Shown: positions 10,044 to 21,611 of the stretch, piece by piece
Numbering within the stretch: the first letter of the stretch is position 1
Layout of the letters: each line of letters opens with the position of its first letter
Assembly: GCF_001039355.2 (NCBI RefSeq)
Contig: NW_019775647.1
Location: 864,286-926,842, forward strand
DNA: 62,557 nucleotides
From: Lingula anatina
Taxonomy: Eukaryota > Brachiopoda > Lingulata > Lingulida > Lingulidae
Reading direction: 5' to 3'
The notes under the pieces: generated by a model
The model's input: the letters and a program-made list of their open reading frames with translations, nothing else
The model's database searches: none
What the model was told of the DNA's origin: nothing
Position numbers and translations under genes: made by a program

Positions 10044-10175
10044 TCACGGTACAGTTGTATTAGCTCTCCGCAACGTCAATAATCCTGTAATGATGTCACT
10101 TGGCAACATTTTCACACGAGCATACTCATCTGCATTGGCATACCTTAACTTAGTATGCGGATCTCTGTAGTTAGC
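10044..10175 (-). CDS. INO80C: INO80C exon 5
   Basis: 132 bp, 43 codons plus TGA. Same protein sequence as copy 1 where compared; two silent differences (ACT for ACC, ACG for ACA). The acceptor CTATTATAG directly follows a (TTTA)n microsatellite that serves as the pyrimidine tract and is longer than in copy 1. Confidence 0.92.
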   Translation of the reverse strand, partial: ANYRDPHTKLRYANADEYARVKMLPSDIITGLLTLRRANTTVP

Positions 10176-10207
10176 CTATAATAAATAAATAAATAAAAAT
10201 TTATTAA

Positions 10208-10254
<47 letters not shown>

Positions 10255-10514
10255 ACACTTAACCTATATAGTTTCACTTATTGCCTAGTGATTCAGGAAC
10301 CAATTTCAAGCAAACTCTGCTCCATATCTTTTTAATTGGAGAATACGTTTTACATACATTCTAGTATTATTTATTTGACAATTTTTAGCAAAGACATAAT
10401 GAACAATATCTTTAAGCTGTACTTACCATCAACCCTGACAGATCTGAATATTTCTTAACTGGCTTAAAGGTAGGTGGGGCATCTATTGATCCATCTGATA
10501 TTAAAAAAAAATAA

Positions 10515-10561
<47 letters not shown>

Positions 10562-13500
10562 CAAATTACACTGACAGAAAATCAACTCTGAAAAACTGAA
10601 TGCTGATTTAATCTTAGAAGACTTAACACAATGCATGATACTATTACCTGTTTTAAAATCTTATCAGCTGTTTTTAACACTGATACTCTAGTGTTTTATA
10701 AAGAAAGTGAACTTCAAAATCATCTCAGCTTAAAGCACATGTATTACTCTTTGCATCGTGATAAGAGATTGGGTTTAAAATGGATATTTAAAGTAAATGG
10801 TAAATTGGCAAAAAAATCACACTCACAAGTGGGGTCATCTGGTTTCCATGGTAACAGTTTCTCCGCAGCTACAATTTGTTTGAGATTTTTCCAAGTTCTA
10901 CCTTTTTTACTAGCTGCTGCTTCTTGCCTGGCTTGCTGTAAAGTAAAAGTGGAAAACACCTGTAGAATTATGCATTATTATATTTTAATTGTATCTTTAT
11001 AATAAATTAAGTAATATATTTATTTATTCCAGGTAATGCAAACAAGCTATGAAATGCTACTTTTACCTTCTTTATATACCAGATGTTAGATCTTTTAATA
11101 CTGTCAGACAAACATAAAATACCGTATTTCGTAGTTTTAATAAATAAAATCTAACAGAAATACTTCACTCAAGTCTATTACGCACTACAAAGTTAGGATC
11201 CTTAAAAACTGGGATCTTCTCAGTGCTGACATCTGGTGGGACCGTGAGAGGGCTAGGTCCTGGAGCTGGCGTGCTACATGCTGATGGAGAAGACGAGTTG
11301 GGGTTGGTGGGGACGGGCGTGGCTGGTGCCGTGGGAACTTCAGACTCCTCTGGGATCTCCTCTGTTGCTGTGGAGGCAGGCTGAAATATATATGTCATTG
11401 GTATCTGTTATATGTTACTATGAGGAACCATTCCCATAACCCTATCGTACTAGCAGGATCGCTCTATCTCTGTGGGGAGTTAGATCTATCCTGCTTGTAT
11501 GATAGATTTATGTGAACCCTGTCTAAGATATTTATTGTGATCAAGAAGATTATCAATCAGTGAGTTGCCCAGTTCAGGAAATGAACATATTTATAGGATT
11601 GTTTAAATTTTTTTAATCATTTTCTGATCAAGTAACATTAAACATGTTCAGTAGTTTTAATATTCTGCTTAACCCGTGTCTGGTTTCAAGAATAAGGCCA
11701 CATTCAGAATCGTGGATTGACTTATCCACGGGTCAAATATGGTCACTCACTAAAAAGCTTGTCGTCTCATCAGCTAATAGACACAATAGATTTCCCTTGG
11801 GGAAGTATTCAAGTGGGTCGGCCATATTTGACCCTCGGAATAGTTAGTCCACTGTTTTGAAAGCAGCCAAAGATTTAAATGAAGAGTTAAAAGCCCCACA
11901 ATTTTCTATTCTTAAAAAGTTTTCCAACTAATTTGCACTTTATAAAAGTTTCACAGTGACATGAAGAAACAAGATTGATTCATAACATTAACAATGATGA
12001 ACAATAGATATGCCAATACTATAATCTTCGTGTGTCTGTGCACATGTGAAAATCAAGTAATCACATTATTTGAAAGAAATGCATCTCAAGTCTTACAACA
12101 GTTAACATTGGCATCCACTTTGCCATTTCTCCAAAAAATAAAATGATGTAGCATACACTTTTCACCTATTTTGTGTAAAAGTGTGTAAATGTCATGTATT
12201 CAGAAATGAAACTGAACTGAATGGTAGTATTTATTCATCAGTATTTATTCATCACATTATTAAAAAAAAATAATAATAAAGAAATAGCAGACATTTTTTC
12301 AATTATGTTTTGCATGCATGGTCTTATGACTTTGCCATTTTTTTCAGTCATAGGAAACTGCAGAAGGGCATAAATTTGTAAGGCAACAACAGATTTTCAA
12401 AATCTTGTCAATGTTAGGCTCACTCTCTCCACTTCTCACTTTCAAATACTCTGCAGGAATATTGTCAAATATTTTGAATTTGCTACAAATAAGTCCAATG
12501 AGACGCCCTGTGCGAATCTTCAAACCAGCAATTTTACGCTTCTTTTTCACATCCAGAGGGCATAACTGTATTTTTCCCGATGTAGTACCTGCCAATTCTG
12601 CTTGGTACAAATTAAAAGATTCGGCTGTATCAGTAGAAAACCTCTTGTCGATCATAACAAAGTCGCCTGGTTGGAAATTATCAAGCATTCCCGATTCTTC
12701 AGCAATTTGTCTATCCGAGGTTTCAAAGTTACAACTCTCAGAAACGCAAGTAACTGTGCCTTGGGGCGATATCCCTATCAGGTACTTTACTGTATCTGGA
12801 CATGTGTTACTTGAAAAGCCACACACCTTGCTTATATGGGCATTAGGTTTCTCCACACTGAGCTCAAAGCTATCAAAAACAAAGAGAACCTTATCCCCAA
12901 AGTCTTCTTTGAAAGTCGCTGGCATTGAAGCTGTCAGTGTTTCCCTATCTGGCCACTTCACTATGAAACCCAGTCTTTGGTGAAGGAGATTGAGAGTGGA
13001 ATAGAAATGTCTGTAGACTGTAACATGTGACACATCTAACTGATATGCAATGTCTTGGATGGTGTAATTCATTTTTAGTTTTATCAGGCATAACATGAAT
13101 TGGGCTTCCTTTGTCAGACTTCTTGTTTCAGTCATGTGCGCTTCTACATAGTCAAAAACCAGTTTCAAGGTTTCGAAACTAGGCAAGCCTGTGTAAAAAG
13201 AAATTTTATCAGGATTGTTCTCGTATGCTTCAAAACTGTATAGACCATGCCGTCCGAAAGGTGGTTTGCTGCCTGCTTCTGCCACTCTAGCTCTGTTATC
13301 ATTTTCAATATTTTCAATGTCTTTTGCAGTTAATTCAGTCTGCGTCTCTTTGGTATTACTTGTAGAATTGTGTATTTCTAAATTTGAATCTTGCGGTTCT
13401 ACTTTAACTTCAACTTCTGCAATAAGTGAGGGATCTAAACTATTAATGCCATTGTGGCTGTCCTCTGCAAATGTTCCAGATTTCGAAGCAAGTCTAGGTT

Positions 13501-14935
13501 TCTTTGGGCTTGACAGTGATGGAGCTGCATCTGATAATTTCTTCCTTTCCTTGCGCTGAACGGCACGCTCGTATCGTCTCATGGCAGATTCTGGGACAGT
13601 ACATGCTGTGTAGCCCAGGTTAAGTGTTGGTAGCCAGGAAGGATTTAATCTATCGTGCAGATATGCTTTTTCTCCTGAAAAGAGCAGAGTAATGTTTTCT
13701 TACATGCAATGAAGACCACAGTCGGCGAATAGCTGCAAAGCTTATGTTTCCATTCAATTTATAACCGACATGAAATAAAATCTATTGTATTGTATTGTAA
13801 TGATAATGAAGGTAACAATTAACTTTAACAATAAACTACTGCAGATTCTAGTATTTTCATTGATTAATGGTGAAATTATATGCATTCTGCATTGCACTAG
13901 TCTCAAGAAGACCACAGCGGGTAACAAATATTTATGACAGAGCAACATAATAATGGAGGTGGGGGGATATTGTACATGTACTTTGCAAACGTACCAAACA
14001 AAGTTAAAGATAATTATTATATCATGATACTAGTACACTTACCATCTACAAAGTGTTTAGCGCAAAGCGTGGTTCGATCCCACTTCTCCTCCGATCTGAT
14101 GTCCTTCCTATTTACTGCCGCCTTCCATAACCGCCGCCTCTCTTCCGATAGTCTCCGTGTCTCTTCCCCTTGGTTTTTGATAATTCTGGGGATTTTGTAA
14201 AATCGAAGACCTTTTTCTTTATTACTGTTACTTGGACAACCAACGATACCACATATTCGCATGATTCTTTGCTAGGATTTAATGCGGTAAAACGCTGCAA
14301 CACCTCTGCTGATCTAAAGTTTTTGCAGTTGCACGCTTCACTACAGCGTTTTCTCATTGCCTTGCTAAACAAGATGGCGGGTACCGGAAGTGAACTTATC
14401 TTGATACTTCCGTGAAAACAAAGGTGTAGTAACTACTAATTTATAACAAAAGCACGACGTACAATAAAAAAAAAATGTTTAGAACAAATAATATCAATAT
14501 GATTATATACACTCCAATATCTCGGAGTCTTTCTTTTAACCTTCGGGTAAGGGGGAGGGGGGTTAGTAGCCTCTTCAGATGTACCGATAACCCCCTCGAT
14601 CTGTCTTCATATTTCCTTCCTACATCCAAATTTCGAGGTGAGAAACCACCATATCAAAAGATTCAGTGAGTTTTTCACACGGCCAGTTAAATCCTTATCT
14701 AAGAAAATCAGGGACGTCTGGATTTTTGACAGAAGATTTAACGTGTTCAACATTTCAAAGCTATGCATCTCACTCAAAACAGCAATGAAACCATGTTAAA
14801 GTGTCTGGGGAGAGTTAAAGATGTCCCTAGACCTACCGTTCCTGGTCGTTTCTTTCTCGTGCTTGGGGTTGCTGACCCAGGGCTGACAGAACGTTTGGTG
14901 CTTGCAGCGCGTCGCGGTCTTGTGGAAGTTGCCAT
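10044..14935 (-). CDS. INO80C: INO80 complex subunit C, complete gene
   Basis: Five exons (14837-14935, 11189-11380, 10827-10935, 10427-10494, 10044-10175) join in phase to 600 bp, 199 residues; human INO80C has 192. The protein has a basic, Ser/Pro-rich N-terminus (SPGSATPSTRKKRPGT), a Pro/Thr linker, the FKDPNF block, RTWKNLKQ...LPW and a C-terminal YL1-C domain ending LPSDIITGLL...VP. INO80C is a subunit of the INO80 chromatin-remodelling complex in the nucleus, which moves nucleosomes and helps handle H2A.Z in transcription and repair; this role is inferred from the family. Intron 1 (3.5 kb) hosts a THAP-transposase gene on the same strand. The ARHGAP gene starts 1.7 kb away in the opposite direction. 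Confidence 0.93.
10427..10494 (-). CDS. INO80C: INO80C exon 4
   Basis: 68 bp, start phase 1. With the previous exon it reads T-Y-GSIDAPPTFKPVKKYSDLSG-LM, aligned with human NYFSIDAPPSFKPAKKYSD. Donor GTAAGTACAG. Confidence 0.93.
10827..10935 (-). CDS. INO80C: INO80C exon 3
   Basis: 109 bp, start phase 0, end phase 1, identical in exon length to copy 1. Encodes the GRTWKNLKQIVAAEKLLPW block. Acceptor TTTACAG, donor GTGAGTG. Confidence 0.93.
11189..11380 (-). CDS. INO80C: INO80C exon 2
   Basis: 192 bp, 64 codons, phase 0 at both ends. Low-complexity PASTATEE...PSPLTVPPD followed by IPVFKDPNF. The frame continues a few codons past the chosen donor to a stop, which supports an exon end at or near 11189. 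Confidence 0.9.
11696..11868. mobile_element. Foldback MITE of the GGACTAGTCAGTCC family (copy 2)
   Basis: Duplicate of the element at 5360-5536, with several substitutions and a small deletion in the loop. It lies in INO80C intron 1. Confidence 0.7.
12230..12249 (-). terminator. Candidate poly(A) signals of the THAP gene
   Basis: Two AATAAA hexamers on the minus strand (12230-12235 and 12244-12249), each in the repeated context GATGAATAAATAC, about 95-115 bases past the stop codon. Position and duplication make these good candidates. Confidence 0.55.
12344..13674 (-). CDS. THAP-transposase gene exon 2
   Basis: 1331 bp in one open frame. Acceptor CTTTTCAG at 13675; stop TGA at 12346-12344. 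The first residues, EKAYLHDRLNPSWLPTLNLG, complete the THAP finger, which supports the splice. The fold runs to a normal family end (DKILKICCCLTNLCPSAV), so it is not truncated. Confidence 0.88.
12344..14262 (-). CDS. THAP-domain / DDE transposase-derived protein
   Basis: Two exons (14043-14262 and 12344-13674) join in phase (G|GA) to 516 residues. Residues 1-73 plus the start of exon 2 form a THAP zinc finger: C-x4-C at the N-terminus (CGIVGC), a Trp, CAKHF, then TLNLGY. A Lys/Ser-rich linker precedes a helix-turn-helix (LTKEAQFMLCLIKL...VSHVTVYRHF) and a DDE_Tnp_4-type nuclease fold. Catalytic Asp candidates are in FDSFELSVEKP (about residue 341) and MIDKRF (about 416). Where the family has an Arg-x-x-x-Glu-Arg motif this protein has IRTGRLIG (about 460-467), so the third acidic residue is gone. 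Similar to ISL2EU or Harbinger-allied transposases. No terminal repeats are evident around it. It may be a decayed or a domesticated transposase; it sits in INO80C intron 1, same strand. Confidence 0.88.
14043..14262 (-). CDS. THAP-transposase gene exon 1 (THAP finger)
   Basis: 220 bp from ATG at 14262 to the donor GATG|GTAAGTG. MRICGIVGC starts the C2CH zinc finger; LRFYKIP, a Trp (RRLWKAAV) and LCAKHF follow in the standard THAP order. THAP fingers bind specific DNA. Confidence 0.88.
14371..14393 (-). promoter_or_regulatory. Candidate TATA-less promoter elements of the THAP gene
   Basis: AAGATGGCGG (a YY1-type site) followed by ACCGGAAGTG (an ETS-type site) lie about 110 bases upstream of the THAP gene ATG. 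These motifs commonly mark animal TATA-less promoters near the transcription start. A second TTCCG occurs at about 14406. If real, the THAP gene has its own promoter independent of INO80C. Confidence 0.5.
14837..14935 (-). CDS. INO80C: INO80C exon 1
   Basis: 99 bp from ATG at 14935 (context AATATGGC) to donor ACG|GTAGGT, phase 0. Encodes MATSTRPRRAASTKRSVSPG and SATPSTRKKRPGT: basic and Ser-rich like vertebrate INO80C N-termini with their KKRPASP motif. Phase matches exon 2. An in-frame ATG 45 bases upstream exists but gives a hydrophobic leader unlike the family. Confidence 0.8.
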
Positions 14936-15393
14936 ATTGTAAACAACAACGATTGCGATAGAGAAGACAACGCAACGCAATGAATGTGTAAAAAAAAAAA
15001 AAAAAGTAAGAAATTTTATGAATGAAATATGACTGAAACGTGTACGTGTCTTGTTATAAAACCATGAAAGGAAAAAAGAAACCCAGGGGCGGATCCAGGA
15101 TTATTATTATTATTATTATTATTATTTTTTTTTTTTTGGGGGGGGGGTCCGGTTTTTAGGAATGATCGACAGGCCGCGGATGCGAAGCCGACCCTCGCTC
15201 CCCCCCCCCCCCCAAATGGGTGGGGTTCAGGGCCCGTACGTTATAATGCCCTGAAAATTTGGTATTTTAGGGGAAAAACGGTGCCATTTGATACGGTTTA
15301 GAACTATAATTCAGTTAGTAAAAATTCTAATTTCAAGAAGTGATCATTGGTGTGATATTTTTTCGAAAGGCCTACTATCATTGTCACCAAATA

Positions 15394-15437
<44 letters not shown>

Positions 15438-16610
15438 AGAATTGTGTTAAGAGTGGATCTTACTGCAAGTACTGCTTAACCTGCCACACCCACCATGCAT
15501 TGGATTTGAAGAAAATAAATAATTATAAGTTACGCCTTTTACTAACTCGAACATTTTAGAGCAGTTGGTCGTTGCAATTGTATTTAGTGCATTATGTCTA
15601 TCTCTGAAACCTCACCAACCTCACAAAAATTGTCAGTGTCGCACAAAAGGACGATATTCAGTTGCAGTAAATCTTTATCATGTAAAATAAACAAAGCCAC
15701 GTGATAAAAGGGTAATATTTCAACTCGGAATGCTACTGTAATAACATTGTAACACCTACTGTCATTGGTCGCTTTTCGTGACAGCGGAAGAATATTGTCA
15801 CCTGCGACCAATCACAGCATGACGTTTTGACACACTAGGTTATAGATGTCCGTGCTTCGGCAAGGGGCGATGTAAATTGGGTCATGGGGTTTGTTTCGCT
15901 ATGAAATCACCTTGTAGACACAGTAAAACGCCCATCGGACGTGTATTACAGGCAATGCAAGCAAATTAGATACACGTTTAACCTCTGAGTTATCACAGGC
16001 AGGGAAAAAGATACAGGCGAGCGTACTTCTGAGTGTGGTCAAGTCACATTTAACAGGTGGTTGCCTTGAAATGCAGAACTGAACCTACAACAAGCGACTT
16101 ATTTCCTGGGTACAGCTATGTAATCAGCTCGTGCAAGTATGTGATTTGTATTCTACAGCTGGTATACTTCATTGCCTGTCGTCAGATTATAGCCATTCCA
16201 GGTAGAACATATACTTTTTTCTGTCTGTCGGCTGTCACTCATTTGCTTTAAAGCGGTTTTGTGGAGACACTTTCTGTGGACTTGTAAACCAGCAGACTTC
16301 ACTAGGATTACACGTTTTAAGTTGTATTCGTTTCCTCAAATCTCTTGATGATTTCAGTGCATAGGACAGTATAAACACTGCACAGATTGTAATACATAGC
16401 AAAGAGTTTCTTGTGCCCTTGTTATTTAGATATCAGCGTCATTATTCTGCAGAACAGCTGTTTTTGATTCTGCAAAATTGGACAGTCAATATCTATTTCA
16501 TACCATGTAATAATGCCTACAATTTAGATCAGTGTTCTTACTGATGCTTGTAGTATTAGTCCATTAGATTCGAGACCCTTTACCAGGGTATATAATACCA
16601 TTTTTTTAAA
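14936..16610. promoter_or_regulatory. Divergent intergenic region, INO80C / ARHGAP
   Basis: About 1.7 kb between the two start codons. Contains the left end of a CAGGGGCGGATCCAGG-type repeat at about 15085 followed by (TTA)n, a C-run, and a 39-base poly(A) tract at 15399-15437. No exon recognised. It should hold both promoters and 5' UTRs, including any non-coding first exon of the ARHGAP gene, but I cannot place a start site. Confidence 0.5.
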
Positions 16611-17243
16611 ATGGCAACTGGGCGTGGGTCTCACACATATGTTCTTGTCCTCTATGATTACGACTACGTCGCTGACGATGGAAGTCCAGTTTCAATAAAG
16701 AAAGACGAGGAATATGTTTTGCTCAAGAAAGCTAACAAAGACTGGTGGCATGTCGCTAACCTTCACGCGAAGGCGAACGGGGAGAAGCCTTTTTACGTGC
16801 CTGCGGCCTATGTAGAAGAAATATACAAAAACGTGATATCAGTAGGACCAGGTGAAATACGAGAAACGATTGAGGATGTTCAAAGGGATGCTACAGTCAC
16901 AGTTAATGAGGACCAAGTAACAACTATTAAGGTTGGATATGATCAAGAACCAGAGCCAGATTATCCTGGTGACCCCCCTGACTTGCACCCAAAGACCCCA
17001 AAACCTAACGAGGATTTAGACAATAACAACATGAAGGATTTCAGTTTTCAGGAAGATTCGGACTCAGTGAGAGTTAAACAATCACCCCAAATCGTGCGGC
17101 AGAAATCGGCGCCCCCTGAGGTTCCACAAAAACCCCAACGAAGGTATGAAGACCCGACCTATGCTAATTTAGAGGAAGTGAGAGTGGCGGCGGGGATGGA
17201 CAGACCATTGTCCCAAGTGTCACAGTCGTCAGATTTGTCACAG
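16611..17243 (+). CDS. ARHGAP exon 1 (SH3 domain)
   Basis: 633 bp, residues 1-211, ends CAG|GTAAGG in phase 0. SH3 landmarks: VLYDYDYV (13-20), DWWHV (44-48) and FYVPAAYVEEI (61-71), where vertebrate ARHGAP12 has EYDYEY, DDWW and FYVPAQYV. The tail has PPEVPQKPQ, a likely ligand for SH3 domains, and PTYANLEEV, also conserved in ARHGAP12. I chose the ATG at 16611 because it sits at the expected distance from the SH3 start. Confidence 0.93.
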
Positions 17244-18618
17244 GTAAGGGTGGTCATCTTAAGAAAGGGACTTTATCATTATTGAGTATGCATTTTTTTT
17301 CCAACTTAATTTTTGATTCTTTCTTCTTTCAGAAACTTGATGAGGAATGTGAAAGTGATGCAGTTTGTGTAAACATTTTATTCCTGTTTCTTTGTCCCAT
17401 TGCAGAAAATGAAAGTACTGTACTTATTACTTGTATCTGCTGTCCTATTTAATACCTGTAGTTATTATTCACTGTTAAAGTGTCAGTTATTCGAGTATTT
17501 AACTGGTCAGTTTACAGTTACGCATATTTGACATGGGGGATAGAGAGGAGGGGGGGGGGGGGTTAAGGCTTGGAGGGGGGATTCACTGTTAATTTTTCAG
17601 ATTACATAAAGGAGTTTTTTCCACTGTTCTGGACCCTGTACTAAGTACTAGTACTGTGACAGTTGTCATGTTTGTAAGTGTACATGTGCTGGATAAAAAC
17701 ACATGTTTATAGTATAAACTACATGTTTTACAAAATGTCCAGGTTTCTTTTGACAGCTGTTTTGAAAACAGGACTTGTTTACTAGTAGGATTCCAAAGAC
17801 AAGGGAATTATCCTCTTTTAGACCCCATTCCCAGAGATTAGATCGATCTACTTTAGATCGACCTAACTCCCTGGGGGTTCACGCTAAATAGCTGTCAGCC
17901 GAGCGGGCACAAAAGTTAATTACCCCCTTACAGATTGTAGTAGGCGGGACGGACATTTAAGCCGGATTATCTGACAGTAATCTAGTGAGACTCCGCGTGG
18001 GGATAGATCGATCTAAAAGCTCTGGGAATACGCCCTTAGTCTAAGGAGGTAAAATTGAAAAAAATATTTGTAAAGCTGCATTTATTTGCAAGCTCATGTA
18101 CTAGTACAGACACTGGGCAAAAATGTAAATGCCCCTTGTGAATTATTTTTGTAGCTTGTAATGGGCTATGAACATTAATCTCTAGGTACATGTATATAAA
18201 TAAACATAAACGTAACATAATGCTGATATCATTTTTAAAGTTTTGAATGGAGCATTTATATTTTTGCTCAGTGTATATAGCCTGTGCTCAAGTACCAGTT
18301 AATGCTTGACTTTGTAGAGGTAGTCATTTAAATGACCACTGTATCACACTAACATAAGACCCTTGTGTATTATAGGGCACTAAGATGAACATAAAAGTAC
18401 ACTTAACATACATGTGGTGTTGTTCAGGTGGGAAAAAACAACAACAACAAATACACATGCATAATGCCCCATTACCTGAGCAAGAGGCTCATACTTGGAG
18501 TTAAGTTGTACATGGTCAGTCACTGGTCAATGCGTCACATGAAGTCCAGATGGTCATCATGATTAATGGTCACTCACCATGGCATACAGTTTATTATAGG
18601 CAGTGGGCAATATGGTGG

Positions 18619-18685
<67 letters not shown>

Positions 18686-21574
18686 AGAGAGAGAGTTTAA
18701 TGTATAAAATGATCATGTGTGTTCAGACAGGTTTTATTTCTGATTATTTCTGGTCTAAATTGGACATCCTGATTAGTCACCCTAGTGTGCTTTGGATATG
18801 TCTGAATCTAAATGCATTTCTCCATGCCTTCTCCTTTATAATGCGATCCAGCTTTGCCTCAAACTTCACAAATCCTTTTAAGATTATTTCTTGGTATATA
18901 CTGCTATGTATGTTAGACAGACATTGTCATTCTGAATTATATTTTGTTTGAACTGACATGAAGTAGGTCAGACTTTGAAAGTTGAAGGTCCAAAGATGAT
19001 ATCAAGTAGAATATTTCTGTCCTTTACACTGGCAAGAATATGCAATATAATATTTGCATCCATTGCCATTGTCTAATGGTCAACGTGACCTTCTCATTAA
19101 ATTCAATTCTCATTAAGGGTTGAAAAGGTGCAGTGGGGTCCCGGGTAGAGAGGAGACTACAAGATATTTAGGGAAGAGGCATTTTTATGAAACTTAAATA
19201 ATTATCCTTAAAAGTGACAGCCTCCCACTCCACTTAGAGTGCTAGAAAAGAGAAAACAGGAAAGGTCAGGAGGGAGAAATCAATATAGTAAAATATGGTG
19301 ACAGCATTAGTCGCTGTTGTCTTGAAATAGCAGTTCTGATAACAATACAGATGTAGCCATGTTCATGGAATATTAGTGTCAGTCAGTAAACAGTTTGTTC
19401 TGTTCAGTAGTCAGGACACAGTTAGCTGTATAATTCTGGGTAAAATTGGTTCCACAAAATACATTCATACTGAAAATTGGTGTTAATTTAAAAGATGAAT
19501 CATAGCATCAATTCACAATGGGATTTTGCCCTGTTTTATAACTAGTCAAATATGGCTAATGTTTGGAACCAGTGATTTTTTAAGGATGAACACATGGTTC
19601 AAGGAACGTCTATATCTTCTTAGCCCACTGGAAAATATTCCAACAATTTGCTTATCATTATTTCAACAGCTATTCATTTCATATCCTTATTTAATTATGT
19701 GCCAGTTACATAAGGATATATATAACACTTTTTATTTCTTCTGTATTGATATTTTAGACCTGTTAATTTGTAGATAACATTTCACTTGATTTAATGTCAC
19801 TATTTTCACAAAAACATGCAAATTTTGGCAGTTTTTCATTGATCGCATCCTAAAATTTGATTGGCACGAAGTTATCAATTTTCAGTCCAAAGATTTTCTT
19901 GTGAAACCAACACCAGGAACTAAACTTTTAACTGCTTGAACTAAGTACTGAACAATTTTGAATGGTTCAACCATAACCTGTTGTAAGAAGAGTGATAGAC
20001 TAGTGGTTCTCTTCTTTAAATCAGAGATGAAAGTTTCCAACATATTTTATCTGGAAGTCTGGTTAGTTACGGAATAATTATTTTGAAAAATCTGGAGGAC
20101 ATTGGGTGTTAGACACCCCCCCCCCCCCAATCAAGTGGGTGATGCCATATTTGATCCGCAGATCAGTTAGTCCACAGGTCAACTTGTTCTGAATGGGCCC
20201 ATAAACTGCTTGTGCAAAAAACCATGATATCGTCTGTGAGCATTTTTTTGAACATGTTTACTGTTATCTGTGGCCATGAAGGTTGAAAGTTATTTTGTCT
20301 ATAATCTGCTGTGTTTATCTGATCTATGTGCAGTCAGTGGCCACATCTGTGGAAGATTTACACAGGTTTTTGGAGAACATTTATTGCAAACTACGGATTT
20401 TAATTGTACCACCAGCGTTAGCGCTGGCGGTACACATGGTTTCGGTCCCGTCCGGATCGTTCCGCCGGCTCCGCCGGCTCCGCCGGTTCCGCCGGCTCCG
20501 CCGGCTCCGCCGGACGGCTACCGTTACCGCTTCTCCTCCTAGACGGTAAGGCCCCCCATACCCATCTCATGGATTTAGGTCACCTATAATCTCAACTCGT
20601 TCCACGTAAAATTTGGGCTTTGTCGGTATTNNNNNNNNNNNNNNNNNNNNNNNNNNNNNNTTTTTGTTCCCCCCCCCCCCCCCCCCCCTCTGCAACTGTC
20701 CAGACCTCTGGAGCAGTGCCTTAACCACAGTGATTAAATGATACAGAGATGACAGCAGATTTAGATTCAGTATATGTGATAAAATCATAACACAACCGCT
20801 TGCCAAAACACACGCTACATAGACATGTGATGTAATACCTCCGGCTACAAGTTGAACCATAAAATGTGATGCCATCTGCCTTATCTTATAGATCACCTCT
20901 ACCCTGTCCATGCTAGGGTCATTAATCCGGATAAGTTGTGGACTGGATCGGGATGCAAATGAGTGCAGTCGTGTCAATGCATGAGGATATATGTGCTCAA
21001 TTAATGCATGAGGATATCTGTAAATTGATTGACAGTGAGATGGATTTCTGAGAGCCATTTAGAGAATTCATCGTAACTTGAAATGGTTGAGGGGTTTATT
21101 GTGTGTGTGTGCGTGCACAAGAATGCCAGAAAATAGTTTTGAGATAGCAAAACTTACAAAGAAAAAGCAAAAAGGTAAAAGAGATGTTGAAAACAGAAGT
21201 TGACAACATATTTTTGCATGCACACACGACACATGCCATATTGTTCTCTAATATATGAAGTGGTCACCGGAATTCTTAGCTAAGACAATCAGTTTTGCTT
21301 TGTTGTGTGAATTCAAAATTGCAACAATACTTTTTAAAAGAAATAGAAAGAAAAAAATTCATGTATTCAAAATGGCAGTGTCAGGGGGATATACAGTGAT
21401 GATTGATGAAAGATTGTTATGACCATCAAGATGTCTGCCAGTGAACAAACAGCATCTTCACTAACTTTATATAAATGCGTCTCAACTGTCATGCTTCTCC
21501 TTTGCATAAAGTAAGCATTAAAAGTAGCCTGTGCATGCAAAAGGCAAATAAAAATACTGCTGTCCACCCTGGAC

Positions 21575-21611
<37 letters not shown>

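Larger units (their letters stand above)
7621..12230. repeat. Copy 2 of the large direct duplication
   Basis: This is the counterpart of 1-5892. It carries INO80C exons 2-5 and is continuous, without an N, with the THAP gene and INO80C exon 1, so it is the copy belonging to a complete gene. It contains a 337-bp TTAA-flanked element at 8392 and a 167-bp element at 9213 that copy 1 lacks. The (ATAA)n and (AAT)n microsatellites beside exons 4 and 5 are longer here than in copy 1. Confidence 0.93.

Noticed and set aside
12405-12983. 192-codon plus-strand frame
   Set aside because: Antisense shadow of the THAP-transposase exon 2.
18550-18951. 133-codon plus-strand frame
   Set aside because: Held open by the (TA)n microsatellite (Ile-Tyr repeats); no conserved content.
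20270-20549. Overlapping plus-strand frames with Pro/Ala and Arg repeats
   Set aside because: Both are produced by the 9-bp GC-rich minisatellite and end just beyond it; no splice or domain support.
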